Origin: Symsagittifera roscoffensis | Lineage: Eukaryota > Xenacoelomorpha > Acoela > Convolutidae | DNA length: 64,000 nucleotides | Direction of reading: 5' to 3' | Assembly (NCBI RefSeq): GCF_963678635.1 | Contig: NC_087071.1 | Location: forward strand, 3,177,624 to 3,241,623 | The notes under the pieces: generated by a model | Seen by the model: only the letters and a program-made list of their open reading frames with translations | Told to the model about the DNA's origin: nothing | Databases searched by the model: none | Made by a program: the position numbers and the translations under genes | Shown here: positions 1 through 11,399 of the stretch, one piece after another | Layout: each line of letters starts with the position of its first letter | How positions within the stretch are numbered: position 1 is the stretch's first letter

Positions 1-1
1 T

Positions 2-199
2 AAAAGTTTTATAAAATGTAAATTACATTATGCAATACATAGATCAGAATACAACACCAAGGACGAACATCCAAAGACAAAACGACCCTACTACACTCGA
101 GAAAGAATGGCCAACTACAATCAATATGCCGCCCACAATCACAACTCAAAGGATTTAGAGTACGACTTGACTTCGCAGAAAAGGACTTCATTGAACTAG
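2..199 (+). CDS. C-terminal tail of retrotransposon polyprotein (partial)
   Basis: A frame is open from the window edge to TAG at 197-199. It gives about 65 residues rich in Tyr, Asn, Lys and Arg. Its position, about 340 bp before the 3' LTR on the same strand, fits the end of a pol/integrase reading frame. No integrase motif falls inside the window, so this rests on position and composition only. About 340 bp of further sequence lies between the stop and the LTR. The longer minus-strand open frame over the same bases (9-485) is more likely incidental. Confidence 0.4.
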   Translation, partial: KSFIKCKLHYAIHRSEYNTKDEHPKTKRPYYTRERMANYNQYAAHNHNSKDLEYDLTSQKRTSLN

Positions 200-537
200 A
201 CCAATGACCACCTCGATGTTCAAGTATACGTACAGATCCGAGTAACCAGGAATCCCCTCCACGCACAATCTCCACGCCATTCCCAGACAAGGTCAAACAC
301 AAAGAAGTTCTCACCAATGAAACAGAAAAACCTGACATAGCCAACCATTCTGAAATCAGATTTGAGTTTGTTGCGAAAACCCAGTCGTTGTCTTGAGAAG
401 ACACAACGATTGAATCTGGGACTTCTCTAATAAAAAAACCCAGAAGAAATAAGATGTTCGCCAAATACCAACGTCCATCATCCATCTTTTGAATTGCAGA
501 AAGACTATTCTAAAAAACTCTGTAAAACCCGGATGGG

Positions 538-948
538 TGGAACCTGATCTAAACTACATTTTATGATTGGATAAATTAGATATTTTACCAATGTAAAGTA
601 TTTAATATTAACCAATCATGATCCATTTAACTAACAACCCACTTATTTGTAAGTGCTGAAATTACTTGTAATTTCAGCACCAGAGAGATTTGAATTTAAC
701 TTAGAACTTAGTTGCCTCTCCAAAAGGAACTTCAGCAGCCGCAATAAACCAGTATACCCTAGATCTATTGAGCCTAGCAGAGACTAGTTAAACAACCTGA
801 GACTAGATAGTATAAGAGTAAGATTAGGATCGGTATTAGACTAAGAAGTTGCACGAATCTATCCGGCCGAAAATAAGATAGCGTGACGAGCAGACGGTGT
901 ACCCTATCCGAAATTACTCTATGAGTTAACCACATCGGTCCTAACTCA
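538..948 (+). repeat. LTR, copy 1 (3' LTR)
   Basis: This 411-bp terminal repeat starts TGGAACC and ends AACTCA, the usual TG...CA limits. It aligns along its full length with 55953-56362. A handful of differences cluster near 693-730 and 926-937, so the two copies are only a few per cent apart. It contains a perfect 28-bp hairpin at 653-680. Confidence 0.9.
653..680. other. Perfect 13-bp hairpin within LTR copy 1
   Basis: Arms GTGCTGAAATTAC and GTAATTTCAGCAC are separated by TT. The same hairpin is intact in the other LTR at 56068-56095. In LTR retrotransposons such a stem can serve 3'-end formation, transcription or packaging; which applies here is unknown. Confidence 0.85.
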
Positions 949-2340
949 GACAGCTCATATGTACTAGATGTTGAATTTTTATGTATTTGACAGCATACAC
1001 AAAATGTAATTATTCGAAAAAGCGCATAAAATCGACAATTAAGTTATACAAAGCAAATGTTAAAAATATCTTGTAAGTTAGCAAAAAAGTTGATATTTAT
1101 CAGGCGAAACGAAATTTCTGAACCATGTAGGAGTTCATGCAGTTTGAGTCTGAGGTCCGGAAAATACGTCAAAATAAATAAAAAGGAACAAAAAATTATA
1201 AAAATAATCTATAAAATTATCCGAATAACCCAAATTCCTGAAAATCCAAAAATTCCGAAATCATGAAATTTTGACTCAAAAATAATTCATAGGCTATAAC
1301 TGGATATATCTAGTTAAGTTTCAAGAAATCAATCTCCAACCGGCCGTTCTGACACGTAAGAAAACTCTGTGATCAATTTAGCCATAACTTTAGCAAAAAT
1401 TTCTATCAGTTTTGATGTCATCGTGATAGAATTTTGGGTAAGAAAACTTCCGGGAAAACTTTGGAGTTATGTAACTTAACTATTTGATAGGCAGGTTTTC
1501 ACAAATCAAAACATTCTTTTGAGTTTATTATCTCTAATACGGTTTCTTCCGGTTTTTGATTCTCAAGATCAAGTTGACTTGATTCCCATTTTTCTCTTTT
1601 TTTTCTGTCGAATGTGTTCAACAATGTACCTCGCAGCCGCCGCTAAACTCTTATGCGAAAACCATTTGTGATGATAACCCCTATAATACGGGAAACGTTT
1701 TGCGCGCTCTCAGGAGAGCATTCAATTTTGATGAAACTTCCGTCAAAAAACTTTTCTGATCGGTCACGATGGATTCGAAACCTTCTGGCTGTTTTGATGA
1801 GGTTGCATCAGCATCAAAGATTAGTAATTGCCGATAATGAAGGCAGGTTTTTTCAAGTTGGTGAACTTGCGAATTATCAATCTTCACTGCAAATCCTGGG
1901 GCGGGAGGATACCACAACCGATGTGATAACTTACTAATACAATCGTCATATCTTCGGGGATCGGGACTACCTCACAAGGATTAGCTTTGAACATCAAAAA
2001 ACCGATCATGACAATCAAGTTTTTTTTCTACAGACAGCACTATTTTAAAAGCTACTATTACCTTGGTTCAATGAAACACCCTGAAAAAGCGTCGAAATTT
2101 TTAAAAATCTTAATGAATTTTCTAACTTTGTTTCAAATCGACAAAATTTGTAGGCAAATAAAAAAATTATACAAAATGAGTGCGTCAAGCGAGGAAGTAG
2201 GTGAGGTCAAAGCGAATTTAAGCAGTGAAAAGAAAGCATCACATGAAGTAGGTTTAAAATGGGACCACATTCATGACACATAGGTTGTCCGCCGAGGTGT
2301 AGATAGAGAATTGAAAAACAACGTGACATAGCGCACGGTG
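949..2340 (+). repeat. Repeat A, copy 1
   Basis: About 1.4 kb that recurs almost unchanged at 5957-7387 and in diverged form from 8787. Differences between copies 1 and 2 are single bases and short indels, for example about 10 bp missing near 1397 relative to copy 2. The unit carries a decayed BEL/Pao reverse transcriptase stretch (1653-2030). It runs directly into repeat B. Confidence 0.85.
1653..2030 (+). pseudogene. BEL/Pao reverse transcriptase fragment in repeat A copy 1
   Basis: Reading from 1653, the frame contains LLAVLMRLHQHQRLVIADNE and then FFQV. After a stop at about 1935-1937 it continues with RHIFGDRD. BEL/Pao RTs have the same order: a gVLlRFR segment, DIegMFhQV, and HiFGakDSP. 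The better-preserved third copy (9587-9922) makes the match clearer. The YVDD catalytic box was not found. Stops and substituted key residues show it is not functional. Confidence 0.7.
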
Positions 2341-3560
2341 CCAAGCTTTGTCTACCCAGTCTTCAAACTGTCAGTGTCTTCCATTTTTTTCACCCAAGTC
2401 TAATAAAGGCATTATTTGATATGGAGATTCGACATTTTTAACAGCATTTGACCTTGAAAAGAACCTAATACACCTAAGAACGCAAAAATTCCAGTCGCCT
2501 TTTGAAAAAACAGGAAAAGGTGGCGGCTGATTATTTCATTTGTCACCAAATTTAGTCTTTTTGGCTATTAAGCAGAAGTCTCTTTTTCCATCATTTTTTC
2601 AGCAGTTTAAGCCTAATCTTTCATTTTTTTAAATTATTTTTCTAGAAAAAAAAAGACTGCAAGGTTGCAGAAAAAATTAAAAAACTGTCTCTTTTTCATT
2701 TCTTATTCCTCTCAATTTTTCTATCAACATAAGAGCGCAAATTATTGACTTTATTAATTTTGAATTTAGAAAACGATCGATCCAGGTAAGATTTTTACTT
2801 TGGTGCTAGTTTATCCTAAAAAAGAGCTCAGTTGTGAACAATTGCTAAGCCAGAAAACAAGTGCTATGTCAAAATTTGATCACCCAAATTTTGACTTATC
2901 CTTTTGGCAAGTTTACAGCTTTTTCTGCTCATGAATTACATCATTACAAAAGCATGATTGTGATATAAATTTTTATAACTGCGGAAGTTTTGTTTGAGAC
3001 CAAATGAAATTTGCCAGGAGTAATATCTTAGTTTCTAGACAAAAATTTTTTTAAGCAACGTCGTGCTGAAAGTTTCGAACTTTTAACTTTGAAAATTTAC
3101 AAAAACTCGTCTTTTTTGTTCCAAGCCCTATTTTTTCTACGCCAATAACATTTGAGAATTGCCTGTTTTTTTCTAGAATTGATTGAACGTTTCATTAAAA
3201 CTAAAATGACTGTGAGTTTTCGGAATCGATATGTTTTTAAAAACATATCTGATGAACTTGGTTTTGTGCTAGAACTAGTTGTATTAAGAGTACGTTATGT
3301 ATTTTTGAGTGTGTTATGTGGTGGTTAGATCAAAATTAAATACATACCTAGAGTCCTCTGTTTTAATCCTGAAAGTGGTTAGATCATTCTGAAGTCAGTA
3401 TAAAAATTTTGAATTTTAAGTCTGACGAAAAAATCTTATGGTATATTTTAAAGCATTGGAAACTCAAAATCGAAATTTTGTCAGATAGATGAAGATAGAA
3501 AAAAAATAATGTTATGAACCAGTGGTTATGTGAAACTTATGTTAGAATTAGGTAATTTTT
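2341..3560 (+). repeat. Repeat B, copy 1
   Basis: Shares long stretches with 3836-5220 and 7388-8775, including the TTGACT...GAAAACGATCCAGGTAAGAT segment and the palindrome. This copy is the most diverged of the three. Its first roughly 100 bp match copy 3 closely, but beyond about 2440 copy 3 follows copy 2 instead. No coding potential is seen. Confidence 0.8.
3228..3249. other. 22-bp perfect palindrome in repeat B copy 1
   Basis: GATATGTTTTT followed by its exact complement. In the other B copies the same site reads GATACGTTTTT plus its complement (4749-4770, 8302-8323), so both arms changed together. Confidence 0.9.
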
Positions 3561-3599
3561 CAGGTACTGGTTTCCATAGGATTAGGTTTAGGGTCTTGT

Positions 3600-3742
3600 T
3601 GCTTTCTCAAGAGTTGAGAAGATTTTCTTGCATCATAGAGATTTCATACAATTTTCTGTACGCATGGAATTGTATGTAATTGTATGACAAGAAATTTCTC
3701 ATATATGGAAATTGTATGATAAGAAGTTTTGGTCAACCCGGG
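3600..3742 (+). mobile_element. Solo right end of V-type element
   Basis: Several degenerate copies of GGAATTGTATGATAAG run up to GGTCAACCCG at about 3733-3742. The same arrangement closes the elements at 31528-32176 and 33985-34909. No matching left end is seen nearby, so this is probably a truncated copy. Confidence 0.5.
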
Positions 3743-3835
3743 AGAGTTCCTAAGTCCAGTTTGAAAAAGTTTAAATTATCGTATTGAAACTTCGAATCTT
3801 TTTTTTTCTTCTCAAAAATAACTCTTCTCTTTAAA

Positions 3836-5220
3836 CTGTCAGTGTTTTTCACCTTTTCCACCCAAATCCAAAAAATACAATAATTGATCTGGAATTTGAC
3901 ATTTTTAACAACAGTTGACTTGAAAAGTACCTTATACACCTAAAAATGAAAAAGTTCTAGTCGTCTTTTGAGAACACAGGAAAAGCTGCCGGCTGATTAT
4001 TTCATCTGTCACCCTTTTGGTATTTTTGGCTATTTAGCAGAAGTCTCTTTTCCATCAGTTTTTCAACAATTTTTAATCTTTTGTTTCTATAAACTAATTT
4101 CATGGGAAAAAAAAGACTGCAAGGTTGCGGAAAAAATTGAAAAACTGCGCATCTTGATTCTTTTTCATTCCTTATTCCTCTTCAGTTTTCTATCAACATA
4201 AGAGCAAGAGCGCAAAATATTGACTTTAACTTTGAATTTGGAAAACGATCCAGGTAAGATTTTAACTTCTCGTGGTAGTTTATCCTTAAAAAGAGCTCAG
4301 CTGTGACCAATTTTTATGCCAGAAAAACCACTACAGAACTCTCCCTCTCAAAATAAACAAAAATTTGGGCATGTTCAAATTGATCACTCAAATTTTGACT
4401 CATCCTTTTGGCAATTTTACAGCTTTGCAAGGCCTGTTCATGAATGATACCTTTACAAAAGCATGATTTGATTTCAAGTCATAACTGCGGAAGTTTTGTT
4501 TGAGACTAAATGAATTTCGTGCCAGGATTAATATTTTAATTTTAAGACAACAGTTTTTTCTAAGCAACGTTGCGAGGAAAGTTACGAATTATTAAATTAC
4601 ATTGAAAACTTAAAAAAACCTATTCTTATCTGTTCCAAGCCGTATTTTTTCTATGCCAATCGCGTTTTAGAATTGCCTGTTTTTTGTAGATTGATTGAAC
4701 GTTTCATTAAAACTAAAATAACTTAAAAGCCGTGAGTTTTCGGACATCGATACGTTTTTAAAAACGTATCTGATGCACTTGATTTTGTGCTAGAACTATT
4801 TGTAATGTAAGTGTGTTATGTGGTAGTTAGATCAAAAATTAAATACATACCTAGCATACTCTGTTTCAATCCTGAAAGTGATTACATCATTCTAAAGTCA
4901 GTATAAAAATTTTGAATTTTAAGTCTGACGAAAAAATTTCATCGTATATTTTAAAGCATTGGAAACTCAAAATCGAAATTTTGTCAGATAGATGAAGATT
5001 GAAAAAAAAATTGTTGAACCAGTGCTTAAGTGAAAATTATGTAATGATTACGTAATTATGTAACCACTGCGGAAGTTCCTGAAAGCAAAAAGTTTAACTA
5101 ACCACAATCGATTTAGACCTTGTCTGACCTCTCAAATACAGGTTTTTGGCTGCAAACTTTCATGTTTGCTGTCAATTACTGCTGATAATTACACGTACAA
5201 TCACTATTACTTATGCTCAC
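3836..5220 (+). repeat. Repeat B, copy 2
   Basis: Nearly identical to copy 3 (7388-8775) from the AACAACAGTTGACTTG segment on. It contains the palindrome at 4749-4770. The last 170 bp (about 5050-5220: CTGCGGAAG ... GTCTGACCTCTCAAA ... GCTGTCAATTACTGCT) also resemble 12585-12735 and 18740-18890 inside repeat P, so this tail is shared by two repeat families. Confidence 0.85.
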
Positions 5221-5956
5221 TAACGAAAAATCTTGAAACGTTGATCTGTAAGATTTTTGTACCGATACAGAATCACGCTGTTTTTTTTCCCATAAATTGT
5301 ATTACAATTAAACCATTCAACTGTTTTTTTGTTCTTTACTTCAGAGCAATTGACAGTCCAACCATTTTACAATCTGATCCATCGTACACATCCATACCCG
5401 AATGAACAATCAGGCGAAACTTGATTTTAATTCCAACAGAGCAACAATTTTTGGTTGCTTGGCTGCAAGGGGTATAATCGTCACTTATTGGGCGCGTTGA
5501 ATCATTATCCAACGACTTCGTCCTCTGAAACGGAGGCTAACCACTAGGTTTCCTCCTTGTTACTTGCCTCTTAAAGTCAGACGAGAAGCAATAATAACAG
5601 GTGTAGTAACTTAGACGAAACAAGAGCGCAACCGCATGATAAGAGGCCTATTCGGGTATCTTGTTTGTAGAAGCCTGTTCATGTGTGGCGTGTGGTTCAA
5701 GACTTTACATCCAGATACAGTAAATGTCCTGTTTTGAGTTTTGAGAATGTTTATTAGCGAAAATTACCTACAACTGAGGAAATCTGCCGCAGATTTTAGC
5801 CGTGTCCTACAAAACGTTTGTTTTACAAAACTCCTACAAATGCCGTTCCTACAAATGTCCTACAAAACTTCAAAAACTTGTAGGACATATTTTTGCGAAC
5901 TCATTAGTGCTTTTTCTCAAATTTATCGGAGCTTCTTTAAATTTTTAATGTTTTAT
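5221..5956. other. Spacer between repeat B2 and A2, no gene seen
   Basis: No reading frame is convincing. The part to about 5450 looks like a distant relative of repeat P: minus-strand reading shows a similar C....IV..L.C and W.KK.R residue pattern. Near 5805-5885 there is a short array of CCTACAAA-type octamers. Confidence 0.4.
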
Positions 5957-7387
5957 GACAGCTCATATGTACTAGATGTTAATTTTTCATGTATTTGACA
6001 GCATACACAAAATGTAATTATTCGAAAAAAGCGCATAAAATTGACAATTAAGTTATACAAAGCAAATGTTAAAAATATCTTGTAAGTTAGCAAAAAAGTT
6101 GATATTTATCAGGCGAAACGAAATTTCTGAACCATGTAGGAGTTCATGCAGTTTGAGTCTGAGGTCCGGAAAATACGTCAAAATAAATAAAAAGGAACAA
6201 AAAATTATAAAAATAATCTATAAAAATATCCGAATAACCCAAATTCCTGAAAATCCAAAATTTCGGAAATCATGAAATTTTGACTCAAAAATAATTCATA
6301 GGCTATAACTGGATATATCTAGTTAAGTTTCAAGAAATCAATCTCCAACCGGCCGTTCCGACACGTAAGAAAACTCTGTGATCAATTTAGCCATAACTTT
6401 AGCAAAAAACTGAAAAATTTCTATCAGTTTTGATGTCATCGTGATAGAATTTTGGGTAAGAAAACTTCCGGGAAAACTTTGGAGTTATGTAACTTAACTA
6501 TTTGATAGGCAGGTTTTCACAAATCAAAACATTCTTTTGAGTTTATTATCTCTAATACGGTTTCTTCCGGTTTTTGATTCTCAAGATCAAGTTGACTTGA
6601 TTCCCATTTTTCTCTTTTTTTTCTGTCGAATGTGTTCAACAATGTACCTCGCAGCCGCCGCTAAACTCTTATGCGAAAACCATTTGTGATGATAACCCCT
6701 ATAATACGGGAAACGTTTTGCGCGCTCTCAGGAGAGCATTCAATTTTGATGAAACTTCCGTCAAAAAACTTTTCTGATCGGTCACGATGGATTCGAAACC
6801 TTCTGGCTGTTTTGATGAGGTTGCATCAGCATCAAAGATTAGTAATTGCCGATAATGAAGGCAGGTTTTTTCAAGTTGGTGAACTTGCGAATTATCAATC
6901 TTCACTGCAAATCCTGGGGCGGGAGGATACCACAACCGATGTGATAACTTACTAATACAATCGTCATATCTTCGGGGATCGGGACTACCTCACAAGGATT
7001 AGCTTTGAACATCAAAAAACCGATCATGACAATCAAGTTTTTTTCTACAGACAGCACTATTTTAAAAGCTACTATTACCTTGGTTCAATGAAACACCCTG
7101 AAAAAGCGTCGAAATTTTAAAAAATCTTAATGAATTTTCTAACTTTGTTTCAAATCGACAAAATTTGTAGGCAAATAAAAAAATTATACAAAATGAGTGC
7201 GTCAAGCGAGAAAGTAGGTGAGGTCAAAGCGAATTTAAGCATTGAAAAGAAAGCATCACATGAAGTAGGTTTAAAATGGGACCACATTCATGACACATAG
7301 GTTGTCAGCCGAGATGTAGATAGAGAATTGAAAAACAACGTGACATAGCGCACGGTGCCAAGCTTTGTCTACTCAGTCTTCAAACTG
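5957..7387 (+). repeat. Repeat A, copy 2
   Basis: Near-identical to 949-2340. It starts at the point where the LTR ends in copy 1, so it represents the LTR-free form of that flank. It runs directly into repeat B copy 3. Confidence 0.85.
6671..7050 (+). pseudogene. BEL/Pao reverse transcriptase fragment in repeat A copy 2
   Basis: The reading frame and its stop are the same as at 1653-2030, so the damage predates the duplication. The residues matching the family are FFQV and RHIFGDRD. Confidence 0.7.
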
Positions 7388-8775
7388 ACAGTGTCTTCCA
7401 TTTTTTTCACCCAAGTCTAATAAAGGCATTATTTGATTTGGATATTCGACATTTTTAACAACAGTTGACTTGAAAAGTACCTTATACACCTAAAAATGAA
7501 AAAGTTCTAGTCGTCTTTTGAGAACACAGGAAAAGCTGCCGGCTGATTATTTCATCTGTCACCCTTTTGGTATTTTTGGCTATTTAGCAGAAGTCTCTTT
7601 TCCATCAGTTTTTCAACAATTTTTAATCTTTTGTTTCTATAAACTAATTTCATGGGAAAAAAAAGACTGCAACGTTGCGGAAAAAAATTGAAAAACTGCG
7701 CATCTTGATTCTTTTTCATTCCTTATTCCTCTTCAATTTTCTATCAACATAAGAGCAAGAGCGCAAATTATTGACTTTAACTTTGAATTTGGAAAACGAT
7801 CCAGGTAAGATTTTAACTTCTCGTGGTTGTTTATCCTTAAAAAGAGCTCAGCTGTGACCAATTTTTATGCCAGAAAAACCACTACAGAACTCTCCCTCTC
7901 AAAATAAACAAAAATTTGGGCATGTTCAAATTGATCACTCAAATTTTGACTCATCCTTTTGGCAATTTTACAGCTTTGCAAGGCCTGTTCATGAATGATA
8001 CCTTTACAAAAGCATGATTTGATTTCAAGTCATAACTGCGGAAGTTTGGTTTGAGACTAAATGAATTTCGTACCAGGATTAATATCTTAATTTTTAGACA
8101 ACAGTTTTTGCTAAGCAACGTTGCGCTGAAAGTTATGAATTATTAAATTACATTGAAAACCAAAAAAAAAACCTATTCTTATCTGTTGCAAGCCGTATTT
8201 TTTCTACGCCAATCGCATTTTAGAATTGCCTATTTTTTGTAGATTGATTGAACGTTTCATTAAAACTAAAATAACTTTTAAGCCGTGAGTTTTCGGACAT
8301 CGATACGTTTTTAAAAACGTATCTGATGCACTTGATTTTGTGCTAGAACTATTTGTAATGTAAGTGTGTTATGTTGTAGTTAGATCAAAAATTAAATGCA
8401 TACCTAGCATACTCTGTTTCAATCCTGAAAGTGGTTACATCATTCTGAAGTCAGTATAAAAACTTTGAATTTAAGTCTGACGAAAAAATTTCATCGTAAA
8501 TTTAAAGCATTGGAAACTCAAAATCGAAATTTTGTCATATAGATGAAGATTGAAAAAAAATTGTTGAACCAGTGGTTAAGTGAAAATTATGTAATGATTA
8601 CGTAATTATGTAACCACTGCAGAAGTTCCTGAAAGCAAAAATTTTAACTAACCACAATCAATTTAGACCTTGTCTGACCTCTCAAAGACAGGTTTTTGGC
8701 TGCAAAATTTCGTGTTTGCTGTCAATTATTGCTGATAATTACACGTACAATCACTATTACTTATGCTCATTAACG
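7388..8775 (+). repeat. Repeat B, copy 3
   Basis: Its first part matches the B1 junction with A1; from about 7455 it is nearly identical to B2. That switch is what unequal crossing over between B1 and B2 would leave. Palindrome at 8302-8323. No coding potential is seen. Confidence 0.85.
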
Positions 8776-9586
8776 AAATTTCTGCAAAAAATTAATATGC
8801 AAAAAGTGCATAAAATTTGATAATTAAATTCTAAAATGCCATTGTTAAAATTATCTTGTAAGTTAGCAAAAAAAGCAGATAATTATCGAAATCTTTGAAT
8901 AATGCAGTTTGGGTATGAGTACCAGAAATTACGCCAAAGCAGATAAAAATATCCAAAAAACCCGAACTCCTGATACCCAAAAAATCCAAAATTATGAAAA
9001 TAAAGTTAATTCATTGGTTATAATTGGATAGATCTAGTTAAATTTCAAAGCGCAAAACCCATCCGACCATTCTGGCGCGCAAGAAAAAATCCGTGAAAAT
9101 TTTTGCCATAATTTCAACAAAAAACTGGAAAAACTTGGATAATTCAAAAAAATTGATCAGCCAACGTGATAGTACTTCGGAAAAATATTTTGGGTCAAAA
9201 AGCCCCCAGTCTCTGGGATCTACAAAACTTTGGGAAAATACTTTTCGGGAAAAAAACACAAATTGATCACTTTTGATGCCAACGTGATAGAACTTTGAAA
9301 TTTTTTTTGGTTAAAAAACCCCCGGGAGAACTTTAGAGTTATGTAACTTAACTATCTGATTAACCCGTTTTCAAATATAAAATAATCTGTTCCAGTTTAT
9401 TTTCTCTAATCCGGTTTCTGCAGCGCAGATATTAGGCTCTCAAAATCAAACTGACTTGATTCCCTTTTTTTCTCATTTTTTTCGAATGTGTTCAACAATG
9501 TTCCTCGTACCCGCCGCTAGATTCTTATGCAAAAACCATTTGGGTAGATAATCCCAATAATCCTAAAACTGTTCGGCGGGTTCTCA

Positions 9587-9922
9587 ATGAAGCATTCGAT
9601 TATCAAAAAACCTCCTTCAAAAACCTCCTCTGGTCTGTCACGATGGCTCCAAAACCTTCTGGCTGTTTTGAAGAGTTTCCGTCAGCATCAAAACTCAGTA
9701 ATTGGCGATATCGAAGGCATGTTTTTTCATGATGGTGTACTTTCGAATGATCAATCATCACTGCATATCCTGGGGCGAGAAGGCAATACAAACGATTTGG
9801 AAACGTACCAACATACTCGACATATCTTTGGAGCTCGAGACTCCCTCACAAGTGCTAGCATTGAAATTCATAAAACCGTTCTTGGTAACCGAACTTCTTT
9901 TCTAAAAGCAGCAAAATTTTGA
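9587..9922 (+). pseudogene. BEL/Pao reverse transcriptase remnant
   Basis: A 111-codon open stretch. Recognisable blocks are LLAVLKSFRQHQ, then VIGDIEGMFFHD, then NDQSSLHILG, then RHIFGARDSLTSA. These match, in order, the gVLlRFR, aDIegMFhQV, Dq..LrFLW and HiFGakDSPt.A blocks of BEL/Pao RTs. Upstream, in a different frame, 9540-9650 reads like the preceding RT segment, which implies a frameshift near 9645. The stop at 9920-9922 comes before the YVDD box would be expected. Confidence 0.8.
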
Positions 9923-10469
9923 AAACGACCAACGAAACACCCTGAAGAAACGTCAAAAATAAGTAGTAATTTAAAAAAAAAAATTTTTTTTAATTAACAA
10001 AATTTTTAATCAAGGTAAGTATTATACAAAATGAGTTAAGAACGTCAAGCGAGGAAGAAGGTCAAGTTAAAGCAAAATTAAGCAGTGAAGATAAACCACA
10101 TGTACTATGTTTAAAATGAGACTTTTTTCATGACATATAAGTTGTCAGCCGTGGTGTATGTAGAAAGTTTAAAAAGAATTTGCTTAGAGCACGGTCCGAT
10201 GCTTTGTCTCCTCAGTCTTCCACACCATTAAGTTCGTCGTTCCATACACTGTGACGGCACATCCCCTCTTGAAAACATTTTCGAGAATTAGTGTTCAACA
10301 GTTGATAATGCCCCTCGAGCAAATTTGACAGAAAATTTACCCGATTGGCATTCTGACCTACCAACCTTAAATCCAGTAGAAGATGAGGGCTGCTGTTTTT
10401 TGTCTGCAATTGACAAAATCGAAAAACTTAAGGGGTCTTTAGTGCAGTTGATATTTTTCGTGCGCGCAT

Positions 10470-11010
10470 TTTAGAGACTCAATAGACCAAACTCTCCTTC
10501 ATTCAGGAAAAAGCGCGAATACCGACAATGACGACTATAAATATCCCTAAGATAGAAACGCAAGCCGGATTATTGGCCACACGCATCAATAATGATATCA
10601 TAAAAGCATTTCATATCCCAATAAACGTAGTCAGACAGCAACACCATGCTTGAGTGATTCCAGTTGTCATCAACGCAACACGTTTCGTTGCAAACTTAGT
10701 AGATGAAAAACTGCAATAACGCCGTAGACGAGTTGTATCATTTCGACAGCGTTGCTCTATGCATTGCCATTGAAGCTTCAAAAAACAGCAGCAGGACCTA
10801 TCAACAATCGTCCCAAGATTCCGTGACTGCCTTTTTTTTGTGTCCACTTGAAAATGAAGTTGTCACCAAATTTAGCATCAAGTTTCCTATACGATGTTTT
10901 TGATACGCATCAAGTTTCGTCTCAAACTCTGAACCAATCAAACCAGTCATCAGTTGGCCCAAGTTTAGCTCTTTTGTTAGGCTATTACGCGCCGTAGCAT
11001 TACTCCTCAG
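10470..11010 (+). pseudogene. BEL/Pao RNase H and linker remnant
   Basis: At about 10490-10620 the frame reads SFIQEKARI, then INIPKIETQAGLLATRINND. This matches the sfv.aKsRVaP...lsIPRLELqAAvlg.Rl signature of the BEL/Pao RNase H region. RFVANLVDEKLQ at about 10680-10715 corresponds to the RFk.FVaNRv.EI block. Further on, at about 10970-11025, SSFVRLLRAVALLLRL resembles the f..LlRvtAwvlRf linker before integrase. Several stops interrupt it. Confidence 0.75.
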
Positions 11011-11039
11011 ATTAGATCCTAATGATTGCCACTACTGTG

Positions 11040-11395
11040 AAGCAACACATGAACAGGTCAAACAAAAATGCAAAAATCCACCATTGCTTCTCCCAAAAAA
11101 AAAGAAGTTTTCGCATCATTTCTTAAATTCTTAACTTCTGAGTTACAATTAAAAAATTTCAGCTCTGTTGGACGCTTCCTCTTCATCGGTCTATAATTTT
11201 TCTCTAATTCACGGTTCGCAAAAGTCGTCTTTCTGAAATCGAATTCGGGAAAAAATAACCCGTCATACTTGATGGTCGTCGTCAACCCTTAGTGATTTCT
11301 CTGCACCATTAACATGAGCATCAATCTATGGACTATCTATTTTACCTTAGCCAGTTAGATTATGAAATTTCAATATAAAGTCCTGACTTCGCAAC
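11040..11395. other. No recognisable coding block inside the BEL/Pao remnant
   Basis: This stretch lies between the RNase H linker and the integrase. Neither strand gives a convincing frame; it is probably decayed linker or insertion sequence. Confidence 0.4.
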
Positions 11396-11399
11396 CTGG

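Larger units (their letters stand above)
1..948 (+). mobile_element. 3' end of a Ty3/gypsy-like LTR retrotransposon (copy 1)
   Basis: The last part of the internal region (1-537) is followed by a complete LTR (538-948). The LTR matches the 5' LTR at 55953-56362 almost base for base, so both belong to one family and lie in the same orientation. A short purine-rich run, GGATGGG at 531-537, sits directly before the LTR as a candidate polypurine tract. The sequence right of the LTR (from 949) matches 5957 onward, where no LTR is present, so 5957 shows the unoccupied form of the right flank. The left flank lies outside the window, so the target duplication cannot be confirmed. GACAG at 949-953 is the candidate right copy. 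Confidence 0.8.

Noticed and set aside
9-485. 158-codon minus-strand open frame
   Set aside because: It lies opposite the retrotransposon's 3' coding end and shows no family features; the plus-strand reading and LTR position explain the region.
1681-1917. Minus-strand frames in repeat A (also 6699-6935 and 9603-9791)
   Set aside because: They mirror the decayed BEL/Pao RT on the plus strand and have no recognisable motifs.
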